Positions 17,481 through 26,408 of a DNA stretch of 64,000 nt are shown here, one piece after another. Both the position numbers and the translations under genes were made by a program. Position 1 is the first letter of the stretch, and every line of letters starts with the position of its first letter. Where the stretch lies: contig CAVUOB010000002.1 in NCBI GenBank assembly GCA_963743035.1, positions 186,001 through 250,000 of the forward strand. Direction: 5' to 3'. Below the pieces are notes generated by a model, which saw only the letters and a list, made by a program, of their open reading frames with translations, was not told where the DNA came from and made no database searches. The stretch is from PALSA-911 sp963743035 (GTDB taxonomy: Bacteria; Pseudomonadota; Alphaproteobacteria; Acetobacterales; Acetobacteraceae).

Positions 17481-17601
17481 CGAACGGGCATTCTCGTGAC
17501 TCCGCTGGTCGTTTGTTGCACGATCCTGTGCCATCCAGGATGTGCCACTGGCGGGGCTGGCGGGCAAACCGCGCGGCGATCATGATCCAGGGGGAAGGCC
17601 C

Positions 17602-18030
17602 ATGTCGCGCATCGCGTTTCCGGTCGCTGCCTTGTTCGCGCTCTGCCTGGCGGGCCCGGCCTCTGCCGCGCTGATCCAGTTCCATGCCAGCCTCGACACC
17701 GTATCGGAAGTGCCGCCGAAAACCGGTCCGGGCAATGGTGAGGCGCTGGTGACGCTGGATACGGCGAAGAAGCTGCTGAACTACACGGTAACCTTCGACG
17801 GACTGAGCGGCCCGGCGACGGCGGCGCATTTCCATGGTCCGGCGGACAAGGGCGCCAACGCCGGCGTGGTGGTGCCGTTCACGGCCCCGATCATCAGCCC
17901 CTATCACGGCACCGCCACGCTGACCGACGCCCAGATCAAGGACCTCGAGGCCGGCAAATGGTATGTGAACGTGCATACCGGGGCCAACCCCGGCGGTGAG
18001 ATCCGCGGCCAGGTGACGCGAGTCCGGTAG
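17602..18030 (+). CDS. Exported CHRD domain protein
   Basis: This 142-residue protein has a signal peptide (FPVAALFALCLAGPASA) and one CHRD domain in the rest. Family blocks include FHASLDTVSEVPP, VTFDGLSGPATAAHFHGPA, and near the end WYVNVHTGANPGGEIRGQV, with the conserved HFHGPA and NPGGEIRGQ motifs. Bacterial CHRD proteins are secreted or periplasmic and their role is not established. The ATG at 17602 follows AGGGGGAAGG. The next gene is convergent. Confidence 0.9.
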   Translation: MSRIAFPVAALFALCLAGPASAALIQFHASLDTVSEVPPKTGPGNGEALVTLDTAKKLLNYTVTFDGLSGPATAAHFHGPADKGANAGVVVPFTAPIISPYHGTATLTDAQIKDLEAGKWYVNVHTGANPGGEIRGQVTRVR

Positions 18031-18057
18031 CCGGCGCTACCGAGGATCGGACCGCGC

Positions 18058-21000
18058 CTATTCGGCGGCGGCCGGCCTTGCGTGCAGGCGCTTCAGCGCC
18101 CGGTCGATCCACTGGGCGGTGACCTTTTCCTGCAGGCTGTTCTGCCGCAGGCGCTCGTTCAGGGCCGGGAAGTCGACGCGGTCCAGCGCCTGGTCCTGGT
18201 TGAAGCAGCTGAACACCACGCTGCGTGCGCCGGTCACGGGGTCCGTGTGCGGCTGCAGGCACTGGGCGCAGACTTCCTTCATCATGCACTGCATCGGCGA
18301 GTTGATGGAGCCGATGGCGGTATGGCCGGGCTTCAGATAGGGCGCCAGCACGCCGTGCCGGGCGACGCCGACCGCGGCCATCATGCGGTCCGAGCCGATG
18401 GCGATCAGGTGCTCCGCGTCCGACAGCCGGATGGATGGCTCCCCGAGCGCGCCGGAGGCGTAGGCGGCCATGGCCTGGACGATGTTGCCGACGAAGCTGC
18501 GGTCCTGCGGTCGGGCCGGGTTGGCGGTGAAGCCGGGGGCCTGGTCGCAGCACCAGATGATGGTGTCGGCGGCACGCTCGATGTCCTCCACCTTGTAGCG
18601 GTCCTGCAGCGCCTTGTAGCCGGCGAAATAGATGACCTTGGAGCCGGCCGCGCGCATGGCAGCGCCGATGCTGAACAGCACCGCGTTGCCGAGCCCGCCG
18701 CCGATCAGCGCCACCGTGGTGTTGGCGGGGATTTCGGTGGGCGTGCCGGTCGGGCCCATCAGCACCACGGGCTCGCCCGGCTTCAGCGTGGCGCAGAGAT
18801 CGGAGCTGCCGCCCATTTCCAGTGCGATGATGGAGATCAGCCCGCGCGCCGGATCGGTCCAGGCCCCGGTCATCGCCAGGCCTTCCATGGCGAGCAGGGT
18901 GTCGATGCCGGGCTCGGCGAGTCTGGGCGCCAGCATCTCGAAATTCTGCAGGCGGTAGAACTGGCCGGGGCGGAAGGCGCGGGCGGCGGCGGGGGCGTGC
19001 AGCACGACCTCCACGATCGTCGGCGTCAGGCGGCGGACCGCGTGCACGGTGGGCGAAAGCTCGGCCGTGCAGCGCTCGATCAGCTCGGCGCCGGCGACCG
19101 GCGTGGCGGGACGGGCGGCGAGGGCGCGCGAGACGATGGGATAGCCGCGCTTGGCGCCGCCCATGGCCTTGACGACGTTGCCGAAGAAGCTCGGGTGCAA
19201 GTCGCCGAAGAAGCTGATGAAGCGCCCATCGCCTGGCGTGCCATTGGGCGCGCGGTGCATCAGCACCTGGGCCAGGCCGGGCTTGGAGATCGCGCGCTCG
19301 GGCGTGACGGGGTTGCCTTCCTCGTCGACGGCCTGGAAGTATTTGCCGTCGAGCTGGATGCGGTGGTCCTCGCGGGCCAGCACCGTATTGGGCTGGGTGC
19401 CGGCGGCGACCAGGATGGCGCGGGCGGGGAGGGTGACTTCCGTGCCGTCCGCGCGGGTCAGTTGCAGGGCGGCGGCGTGGCCATGCGCGTCGGTGACCAC
19501 CGCCTTCGGCGTCAGGCCTTCGGCGAAGCGCACGCCTTCCTCCAGCGCCTTGGCCACTTCCTCATGGTTCAGCGTGTAGGACGGCGCGTCGATCAGGCGG
19601 CGGCGATAGGCGATGGTGGCGCCGCCCCAGGCCTCGAGCAGCTGGGCCAGGCGGGGCGCGCGGCCTTCCGCGGCGGCTGCCTGGCGTTCGGCGGCGATGG
19701 CGGCGGCATGGCGAAGGAATTCGTCGGCGATCTCGGCTTCCTCGGCGTTCCAGGAAGCGCGCACCGCCGCCTCGCCACGGTCGGCGATCAGCAGGCGGGT
19801 GCGCGCGGCGAATTTCTCCACCTGCCGCACGTAATAGGCGAGGCTTTCGGTGGCGGTGTCGATCGCGGTCAGCCCGCCGCCGATCACGATAACGGGCAGG
19901 CGGAGCTGCAGGTTGGCGATGGACGACATCTTGGCAGCACCCGTGAGCTGCAGCGCCATCAGGAAGTCGGAGGCCTGACGCACGCCGCGGGCGAGGCCGT
20001 TCGGAATGTCCAGGATCGTCGGCTTGCCGGCGCCCATGCACAGCGCGATGTGGTCGAAGCCCATCTCCCAGGCGTCGTCGATGGACAGCGTGGCGCCGCC
20101 GCCGAAGCGCACGCCGCCGAAATGGGCGAACTGGGCGCGGCGGACCAGCAGCAGGCGGACCAGCTTCAGGTAGTTCTTGTTCCAGCGCACGGTGATGCCG
20201 TATTCGGCGACGCCGCCGAACCCGGCCATGACGCGGTCGTCCAGGTTCTCGTACAGCGTCTCTGCATCGCGGATCGGCGTGGCGGGGTCGAAGCCGAGCG
20301 GTTCGATCTTCAGCCCGTCGATGGCGACGATGCTGTGGCCGTCGTTCATCAAATGATGCGCCAGCGTGAACCCGGCCGGGCCGAGGCCGACGATCAGCAC
20401 TTTCCGGCCGCTATCGGGCCGCGGCAGCGGCCGGCGGATGTCGAGCGGGTTCCAGCGCGTGAGCAGCGAGTAGATCTCCACGCCCCAGGGCAGCGCCAGC
20501 ACGTCCTTGAGGATGGAGGTCTCGGCCTGCGGGATGTCGACCGGTTCCTGCTTCTGGTAGATGCAGGCCTTCATGCAGTCGTTGCAGATGCGGTGACCGG
20601 TGGCGGCCATCATCGGATTGTCGACGGCGATGGTGGCGAAGGCGCCGAGCACCGCGCCCTCGGCCCGCAGCGTGTGCATCTCACTGATCTTCTCGTCCAG
20701 CGGGCAGCCGGCGAGGGTGACGCCGAAGGGCGATTTCTGAAACGCGCCGGTCTTGCGGTCCTTCAGTCCCTTGGAGCAGCTATCCTTGCCCTGGGTGTGG
20801 CACCAGATGCAGTAGTTCACCTGGTCCAGCGCCTGCTGGTCGTTCATGCCGGGGTCGGTCAGCGCAAAGCCGTCGCGCGGGCGCCAATCGTGCTCGGGCA
20901 GGCGCAGCATGGTCACGCCGTCACGCTCGATGGTCTCCACCGGCACCAGATGGGCGGGATCGGGACGCAGCGGCACCCGGAACAGCGTGCCGCCCGCATG

Positions 21001-21558
21001 CGCGGCGCGGCCTGGCGCGGTGAGCGTGGCCCAGGCGGCGTAGCGCAGCGCGTGATCGAGGTTGGCTGCATCCCCGGCGTCTTCCCAGGCCTTCACCTGT
21101 TCGGCGAAACGCTGCTCGGTGAAGGGCCGGATGCCGGCCTGGATCAGCGCCTCCTGCAGCGCCGGGCCGTCGAAGCCGGAAGGATCGGCGTATTTCTTCA
21201 CCGCCTGGCGCTGCACGAACAGGCGCTTGCAGGCGTGGATGGGATCGAGCGCATGGGTGCGCGCCGCCAGGGCGCCGGCCTCGGCTTCGATGCCGAACAG
21301 CCTGGCGACGAAAGGATCCAGATGCCGGCCGAGGGTCACGACCAGTTCCCCTTCGGCCTTGGCGTCCAGGTTTTCCGGGGCGGCGCGGGCGGCGAGCAGG
21401 GCGGCGTGCAGCGGGGCGTCGGCTTCCGCCAGGCCGGCGAGGAACAGCCGGTCCAGGCGAACCAGCCCGTCCCGGGCGGCCAGATCGGCAAAACTCAGGC
21501 CGAAGGCCAGCTTGGCGTTGTCAGCTTCGAGGGTGACGTCCGGAGTAGCAGTCGGCAC
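18058..21558 (-). CDS. Giant Fe-S flavoprotein oxidoreductase with Nfn-like subunit layout fused in one chain
   Basis: The 1166-residue chain has three parts. Residues 1-240 match nothing I recognise. Residues 245-about 830 resemble GltD/NfnL. They hold Cys250, 253, 261 and 285 (NYCIWCH to GCP), then Cys325, 328 and 332 (CNDCMKAC), an FAD-binding GLGPAG at 391-396 and an NADP-type VIGGGLTAID at 558-567. Residues about 880-1130 resemble PyrK/NfnS: a flavin-binding FRPGQFYRLQNFE, the nucleotide segment ALIGGGLGNAVL, and a terminal 2Fe-2S site Cys1091-1097-1100-1118. Nfn enzymes couple NADH, NADPH and ferredoxin. Here both halves are in one cytoplasmic protein. Activity is not established and it stands as a single gene. 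Confidence 0.8.
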   Translation of the reverse strand: MPTATPDVTLEADNAKLAFGLSFADLAARDGLVRLDRLFLAGLAEADAPLHAALLAARAAPENLDAKAEGELVVTLGRHLDPFVARLFGIEAEAGALAARTHALDPIHACKRLFVQRQAVKKYADPSGFDGPALQEALIQAGIRPFTEQRFAEQVKAWEDAGDAANLDHALRYAAWATLTAPGRAAHAGGTLFRVPLRPDPAHLVPVETIERDGVTMLRLPEHDWRPRDGFALTDPGMNDQQALDQVNYCIWCHTQGKDSCSKGLKDRKTGAFQKSPFGVTLAGCPLDEKISEMHTLRAEGAVLGAFATIAVDNPMMAATGHRICNDCMKACIYQKQEPVDIPQAETSILKDVLALPWGVEIYSLLTRWNPLDIRRPLPRPDSGRKVLIVGLGPAGFTLAHHLMNDGHSIVAIDGLKIEPLGFDPATPIRDAETLYENLDDRVMAGFGGVAEYGITVRWNKNYLKLVRLLLVRRAQFAHFGGVRFGGGATLSIDDAWEMGFDHIALCMGAGKPTILDIPNGLARGVRQASDFLMALQLTGAAKMSSIANLQLRLPVIVIGGGLTAIDTATESLAYYVRQVEKFAARTRLLIADRGEAAVRASWNAEEAEIADEFLRHAAAIAAERQAAAAEGRAPRLAQLLEAWGGATIAYRRRLIDAPSYTLNHEEVAKALEEGVRFAEGLTPKAVVTDAHGHAAALQLTRADGTEVTLPARAILVAAGTQPNTVLAREDHRIQLDGKYFQAVDEEGNPVTPERAISKPGLAQVLMHRAPNGTPGDGRFISFFGDLHPSFFGNVVKAMGGAKRGYPIVSRALAARPATPVAGAELIERCTAELSPTVHAVRRLTPTIVEVVLHAPAAARAFRPGQFYRLQNFEMLAPRLAEPGIDTLLAMEGLAMTGAWTDPARGLISIIALEMGGSSDLCATLKPGEPVVLMGPTGTPTEIPANTTVALIGGGLGNAVLFSIGAAMRAAGSKVIYFAGYKALQDRYKVEDIERAADTIIWCCDQAPGFTANPARPQDRSFVGNIVQAMAAYASGALGEPSIRLSDAEHLIAIGSDRMMAAVGVARHGVLAPYLKPGHTAIGSINSPMQCMMKEVCAQCLQPHTDPVTGARSVVFSCFNQDQALDRVDFPALNERLRQNSLQEKVTAQWIDRALKRLHARPAAAE

Positions 21559-21644
21559 AGATCATCTTCCGCGGTGAGTGAAATATATCGTCGCGCGGAG
21601 TGATCGGGCGAGGGAGGCGTTGCGTCAAGTTCCGGTTTGGTTGG

Positions 21645-21854
21645 TCAGACCCGACCAATGTGCTCGTCCATCGGTTCGGAGGCATGCGGATCACGATCGG
21701 CGAAGTCGCGAGTCCGGTCCTGGAATGCCGGGCCGGGGCGCGGCGCCGCCATGCGCGGATCCGTCCCGCCATCAGCATCAGAACGCTCCGGCCGGGAGCG
21801 GGTGGGCAGCAGGCCCTGGGCCAGGGCGATCCGGCGAAAATTGTTGTGGATCAT
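21645..21854 (-). CDS. Possible small hypothetical protein
   Basis: This 69-residue frame starts at an ATG preceded by GAGGGAAACCC, a good ribosome-binding site with proper spacing. It lies in the 430-base gap between the large oxidoreductase and the next gene. The sequence is Arg/Pro/Asp-rich with no recognisable motif, signal or membrane segment. Coding is supported only by the start signal; in a GC-rich genome it could be spurious. The remainder of the gap shows nothing else clear. Confidence 0.3.
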   Translation of the reverse strand: MIHNNFRRIALAQGLLPTRSRPERSDADGGTDPRMAAPRPGPAFQDRTRDFADRDPHASEPMDEHIGRV

Positions 21855-21987
21855 GGGTTTCCCTCGTTTACCGTCGATGACGAGTGAAGCAGGTAAAAGT
21901 GACGGGAAAATGGCGATCGCTTATCCGCCTGTGGCCGCGGCGGTCCCGGACCGGGTGTTTCGCTCCCGGTCCGGGCGACAAGGGGGA

Positions 21988-22368
21988 TCAGTTGGTCTTG
22001 GTCACGGGCACGGAGGTTTGCGGCTTCGCGGCGTCCTTGCCGGTCAGCGTGGTGGTGTCCTTCGCCTTCTCGTCCTTGGACGGGGTGGCGATGGACGGCA
22101 GGGTGGTGCTGGTCACGGCGCCGGGCGCCGGCTTGGCGGCGGCCGGGGTCTCGCTGCCGGCGGCGGCCTTGTGCACGGACTGCTTCGTCTGGCCCGGCTT
22201 GGCGGTGTTGGCCGCGACCTTCATCGCACCGGCATGTTTCGGCGCGGCGGCGGCCGGATTGGCGGTTGCAGAAGCACCCGTGAGGGACGCGGCGTCCTGG
22301 GCCATCGCCGGCAGCGCCAGGCTGCCCATCAGGAGGGTGGCGAGCGTGAGGCGAGAGAACTTGGTCAT
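21988..22368 (-). CDS. Small exported Ala/Thr/Pro-rich protein
   Basis: This 126-residue protein begins MTKFSRLTLATLLMGSLALPAMAQD, a clear Sec signal peptide (cited in pieces: MTKFSRLTLATLL and ALPAMAQD). The mature part is low-complexity, rich in Ala, Thr, Lys and Pro, with no domain, Cys or membrane segment. The ATG at 22368 is chosen because the signal starts there, rather than upstream codons that give an Arg-rich head. Function unknown; periplasmic location is inferred from the signal. The MFS gene is divergent from it. Confidence 0.65.
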   Translation of the reverse strand: MTKFSRLTLATLLMGSLALPAMAQDAASLTGASATANPAAAAPKHAGAMKVAANTAKPGQTKQSVHKAAAGSETPAAAKPAPGAVTSTTLPSIATPSKDEKAKDTTTLTGKDAAKPQTSVPVTKTN

Positions 22369-22594
22369 GGGCTTCGTCCTATGGACCGGCTGGATTGCCG
22401 GACACGAGGAGAAGACCGCCCCGCTGCGGCGGCGGATTGGCGCAATTGCGGCGGCGGCGCGGCGGCGCATGAAGCTTCGTTCATATGCATTCGAGCGATG
22501 CAGACTCTACTCCGGACGGCCGCCGGGCCGGCTGCTGCGTTGCAATAGCCGCATCGGCCTGCAAGCGTAAGATTTCGCTTGCCAAACACGGCGT

Positions 22595-22608
22595 TTGATC
22601 TTCATCAA
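22595..22608. promoter_or_regulatory. FNR/FixK/Anr-type operator upstream of the MFS carrier
   Basis: TTGAT-CTTC-ATCAA is a perfect match to the FNR-family consensus TTGAT-N4-ATCAA, centred 61 bases before the MFS start codon. In an activating position it would place a transcription start near 22643. It implies control of the carrier, and perhaps of the following acyl-CoA synthetase, by oxygen or redox state. That is inference from the motif alone. Confidence 0.6.
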
Positions 22609-22662
22609 GGGGCGATACAAGACAATTGGGGCGTAGATCCCAATCCAGGGAGGAACAAGGAA

Positions 22663-24387
22663 ATGACGACAGCCAGCCTGCCACGCGCCGGCATGTCCGT
22701 GCCTTCACGCACGCGGGCGATGAGCCGGGAAGAGCGCAAGGTGATCATCGCCTCCTCGCTCGGCACCGTCTTCGAATGGTACGACTTCTACCTCTACGGC
22801 TCGCTCGCGGTGATCATCGGGGCGAAGTTCTTCAGCCAGTTCCCGGAAGCGACGCGCAACATCTTCGCCCTGCTGGCTTTCGCCGCGGGCTTCCTGGTGC
22901 GTCCGTTCGGCGCGCTGGTGTTCGGCCGGCTGGGCGACCTGGTCGGGCGGAAATACACCTTCCTGGTCACCATCCTGATCATGGGCACGTCCACCTTCAT
23001 CGTCGGCATCATGCCCACCTCCGATCAGATCGGGCTGGCGGCGCCGGTGATCCTGATCGCCCTGCGCATGCTGCAGGGCCTGGCGCTGGGCGGGGAATAC
23101 GGCGGGGCCGCGACCTATGTGGCCGAGCACGCGCCGCAGGGGCGGCGCGGCTTCTACACCAGCTGGATCCAGACCACGGCGACGCTCGGCCTGTTCCTGT
23201 CGCTGATCGTGATCCTGCTCACCCAGGCGATGACCGGGGACGACTTCAAGGTCTGGGGCTGGCGCATTCCGTTCATCGTCTCGATCGCGCTGCTGGCGGT
23301 GTCGGTGTGGATCCGGCTGCAGCTGAACGAAAGCCCGGCCTTCGTGAAGATGAAGGCCGAGGGCACCGGCTCCAAGGCGCCGCTGACTGAGGCGTTCGGG
23401 CAATGGAGGAACGCCAAGGTCGCCATCCTGGCGCTGCTCGGCCTGGTCGCGGGCCAGGCGGTGGTCTGGTACACCGGGCAGTTCTATGCGCTGTTCTTCC
23501 TGGGCGCGGTGCTGAAGGTGGATGCCTTCACCGCCAACCTGCTGATCGCCTGGGCGCTGGCGATCGGCACCGGCGGGTTCGTGCTGTTCGGCTGGCTGTC
23601 GGACAAGATCGGCCGCAAACCGATCATCCTGGCCGGCTGCCTGATCGCGGCGCTGATCTATTTTCCGCTGTTCAGGATGCTGACCGAATACGCCAATCCG
23701 GCCCTGGCCAAGGCACAGGAGACGGTAAATGTGGTGGTGACGGCGGACCCGGCGGATTGCTCGTTCCAGTTCAACCCGACGGGGATCGCCAAGTTCACCA
23801 ATAGCTGCGACCAGGCGAAGGCGGCGCTGGCGGCGCGGTCGGTGCAGTATCACGTGGAGCCAGCGCCGCCGGGCACCATCGCCTCGATCAAGATCGGCGA
23901 CACCGTCGTGCCGTCCTTCGACCTTGCGAAGGCCGGGGCGCAGGCACAGAGCCTGACCGCGGGCTTCACCAAGGGGCTGACCGACGCGCTGACCGCGGTC
24001 GGCTATCCGGCCGCGTCCAACCCGACGGTGGTGAAGATGTCCGGCGTGTTCGACATCTTCCGCCCGCAGCCCGGCATGATCGTGCTGCTGCTGACGGTGC
24101 TGATGATCCTGGTGACGATGGTCTACGGGCCGATGGCGGCGGCGCTGGTGGAGCTGTTCCCGACGCGCATCCGCTACACCTCCATGTCGCTGCCGTACCA
24201 TATCGGCAATGGCTGGTTCGGCGGCTTGCTGCCGGCCACCGCCTTCGCGATGATCGCGCAGACCGGCGATATCTTCTATGGTCTGTGGTATCCGGTGGTG
24301 ATCGCCGCGGGCACCTTCGTGATCGGGCTGTTCTTCGTTCCCGAGACCAAGGACCGCGACATCTTCGCCGCCGACGAGGCTGCCTGA
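22663..24387 (+). CDS. MHS-type MFS transporter with a large soluble insertion
   Basis: This 574-residue carrier belongs to the metabolite:H+ symporter group of the MFS (SSLGTVFEWYDFYLYG at 31-46, GRLGDLVGRKYT at 88-99, the loop-2 signature). Between the seventh or eighth helix and the last helices it carries about 130 extra residues (341-470) with no hydrophobic stretch and two cysteines (366 and 382). These could form a disulphide if the segment is periplasmic. Family substrates are osmolytes and small carboxylates. Since a propionate/acetate-CoA ligase follows, short-chain acid uptake is a fair guess. AGGGAGGAACAAGGAA precedes the start, and an intrinsic terminator follows. Confidence 0.85.
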   Translation: MTTASLPRAGMSVPSRTRAMSREERKVIIASSLGTVFEWYDFYLYGSLAVIIGAKFFSQFPEATRNIFALLAFAAGFLVRPFGALVFGRLGDLVGRKYTFLVTILIMGTSTFIVGIMPTSDQIGLAAPVILIALRMLQGLALGGEYGGAATYVAEHAPQGRRGFYTSWIQTTATLGLFLSLIVILLTQAMTGDDFKVWGWRIPFIVSIALLAVSVWIRLQLNESPAFVKMKAEGTGSKAPLTEAFGQWRNAKVAILALLGLVAGQAVVWYTGQFYALFFLGAVLKVDAFTANLLIAWALAIGTGGFVLFGWLSDKIGRKPIILAGCLIAALIYFPLFRMLTEYANPALAKAQETVNVVVTADPADCSFQFNPTGIAKFTNSCDQAKAALAARSVQYHVEPAPPGTIASIKIGDTVVPSFDLAKAGAQAQSLTAGFTKGLTDALTAVGYPAASNPTVVKMSGVFDIFRPQPGMIVLLLTVLMILVTMVYGPMAAALVELFPTRIRYTSMSLPYHIGNGWFGGLLPATAFAMIAQTGDIFYGLWYPVVIAAGTFVIGLFFVPETKDRDIFAADEAA

Positions 24388-24411
24388 TCGTATCGCTCCA
24401 TACCGCAGCGA

Positions 24412-24443
24412 AGCGCCGGGGCATGCCCCGGCGTTTTTGCTTT
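24412..24443 (+). terminator. Intrinsic terminator after the MFS gene
   Basis: CGCCGGGGC and GCCCCGGCG (24414-24422 and 24425-24433) form a perfect 9-bp stem with a two-base loop, followed by TTTTTGCTTT. It lies 25 bases after the MFS stop and before the separate ribosome-binding site of the acyl-CoA synthetase. Confidence 0.85.
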
Positions 24444-24501
24444 GGGCGCTAGTATTTTAGGGCGGTGGGAACCTGCCGCCCGGACTGAGGGAGAGAAACA
24501 A

Positions 24502-26396
24502 ATGGACGTCGTCTCGGCTGAAACGGACTATGCGGCCGCCCACGCCGCCTCGCTGGCCACGCCGGAGACTTACTGGGCGCGCGCGGCCGAGGGGATCGAC
24601 TGGGATAGGCGCTGGGATCGCGTGTTCGACCCCGAGAGCGGCCTATACGGGCGCTGGTTCGCCGGCGGCAGGCTGAACACCAGTTTCAATTGCCTCGATC
24701 GGCATGTGGCGGCCGGACGCGGCGAGCAGGCGGCGCTGATCTTCGACAGCGCGATGACCGGGCGGGTGGAACGCTTCTCCTATCGCGAACTGACCGAGCG
24801 CACCGCCAGGGTGGCCGGGGCGCTGGCGGCGCTGGGCGTGGCCAGGGGCGACCGGGTGGTGATCTACATGCCGATGGTGCCGGAGGCGGCGATCGCCATG
24901 CTCGCCTGCGCGCGGCTGGGCGCGATCCATTCGGTGGTGTTCGGCGGCTTCGCCGCGGCGGAGCTGGCGGCGCGCATCGCCGATGCCCGGCCGAAGGCGA
25001 TCGTCTCCGCTTCCTGCGGGCTCGAGCCCGGGCGCGTCGTGCAGTACAAGCCGCTGCTGGACCTGGCGATCGAGATGTCGCCGCACAAGCCCGATGCCTG
25101 CCTGATCCTGCAGCGGCCGCAGGCAGAGGCGGCGATGACCGCGGGACGCGACCATGATTTCGCCCGGGCCGAGGCAGAGGCGGCGCCGCATCCGCCGGTG
25201 TCGGTGGAGGCGACGGACCCGTTATACATCCTCTACACCTCCGGCACGACCGGCCGGCCCAAGGGCATCGTGCGCGACAATGGCGGGCATGCGGTGGCGC
25301 TGCACGAATTCCATGGCGATGATCTACGGCGTGAAGCCGGGAGACGTGTACTGGGCGGCCTCCGATGTCGGCTGGGTGGTCGGGCACAGCTACATCGTCT
25401 ACGCGCCGCTGCTGGCTGGCTGCACCTCGCGTGATGTACGAGGGCAAGCCGGTTGGCACGCCGGATGCCGGGGCCTATTGGCGGGTCTGCGCGCAGCACG
25501 GCGTGAAGCTGCTGTTCACTGCGCCGACCGCGATGCGCGCGATCAAGCAGCAGGACCCCGAGGGCAGGCTGCTGGCCGGCTATGATTTGTCGAAGCTGGA
25601 GGCGCTGTACCTGGCCGGCGAGCGTTGCGACCCGCCGACCGCGATATGGGCGGCGGAGTTGCTCGGGCTGCCGGTGGTGGACCATTGGTGGCAGACCGAG
25701 ACCGGCTGGGCGATCACCGCCGGGTTCCGCGCCTTCGGACTGTTTCCGGTGAAACCGGGATCCGGCGGACGCCCGAGCCCGGGCTACGATCTGCAGGTGC
25801 TGGACGATGACGGCCATCTGCTGGAGCGCGGCAGGACCGGCAATCTGAGCGTGCGCCTGCCGCTGCCGCCCGGCTGCGCGCCGACCCTGTGGGAAAACGA
25901 TGACGGCTATCGCCAGGCCTATATCAGCGATTTCCCCGGCTGGTACCGCAGCGGCGATGCCGGCGTGATCGACGCGGACGGCGATGTCTGGGTGATGGGG
26001 CGGACCGACGACATCATCAACGTGGCCGGGCACCGGCTGTCCACGGGATCGATGGAGGAAGTGCTGGCGTCCCACCACGACGTGGCCGAATGCGCGGTGA
26101 TCGGCGCCAGGGACGAGCTGAAGGGCCAGACACCGGTCGGCCTCGTGGTCCTGAAATCCGGCGTGAACCGCGATCCCTCGGTGATCTGCGCCGAGCTGGT
26201 GGCGCTGGTGCGCGAGCGGATCGGCCCGGTGGCGGCGTTCCGCGACGCCAGGGTGGTGGCGCGGCTGCCGAAGACCCGTTCCGGCAAGATCCTGCGCGCG
26301 ACCATCCGCCGCATCGCGGACGGGGAGGCATACACGGTGCCGCCGACGATCGAGGATCCGGCGGTGCTGGAGGAGATCGGGCGGGTGCTGGAATAG
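24502..26396 (+). CDS. prpE: Propionyl/acetyl-CoA synthetase (PrpE-like), frame interrupted twice
   Basis: Acyl-CoA synthetases of this type form propionyl- or acetyl-CoA from acid, ATP and CoA. The adenylation motif YTSGTTGRPKGIVRDNGG is intact. Then the frame changes at 25306 (extra G) and again at 25430 (extra C), only 124 bases apart. The segment between them, in the middle frame, reads GVKPGDVYWAASDVGWVVGHSY, a perfect family match. Dropping both bases gives one 630-residue protein, the normal PrpE length, ending in the KTRSGKILRATIRRIADGE catalytic-lysine region. The ATG at 24502 follows GAGGGAGAG. PrpE rather than AcsA is suggested by the overall pattern, but the substrate is not certain. 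Confidence 0.85.
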
Positions 26397-26408
26397 GCTC
26401 CCGCGCGC

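Noticed and set aside
18082..21603. A 1173-residue open frame on the plus strand antisense to the large oxidoreductase
   Set aside because: Its sequence is Arg/Gly/His/Gln-rich with no motif, whereas the minus strand has clear flavin, NAD(P) and Fe-S motifs. Long antisense frames are expected at this GC content.
21578..21880. A 100-residue plus-strand frame next to the oxidoreductase start
   Set aside because: Arg/Pro/Gly-rich shadow-like sequence with no ribosome-binding site as good as the minus-strand candidate.
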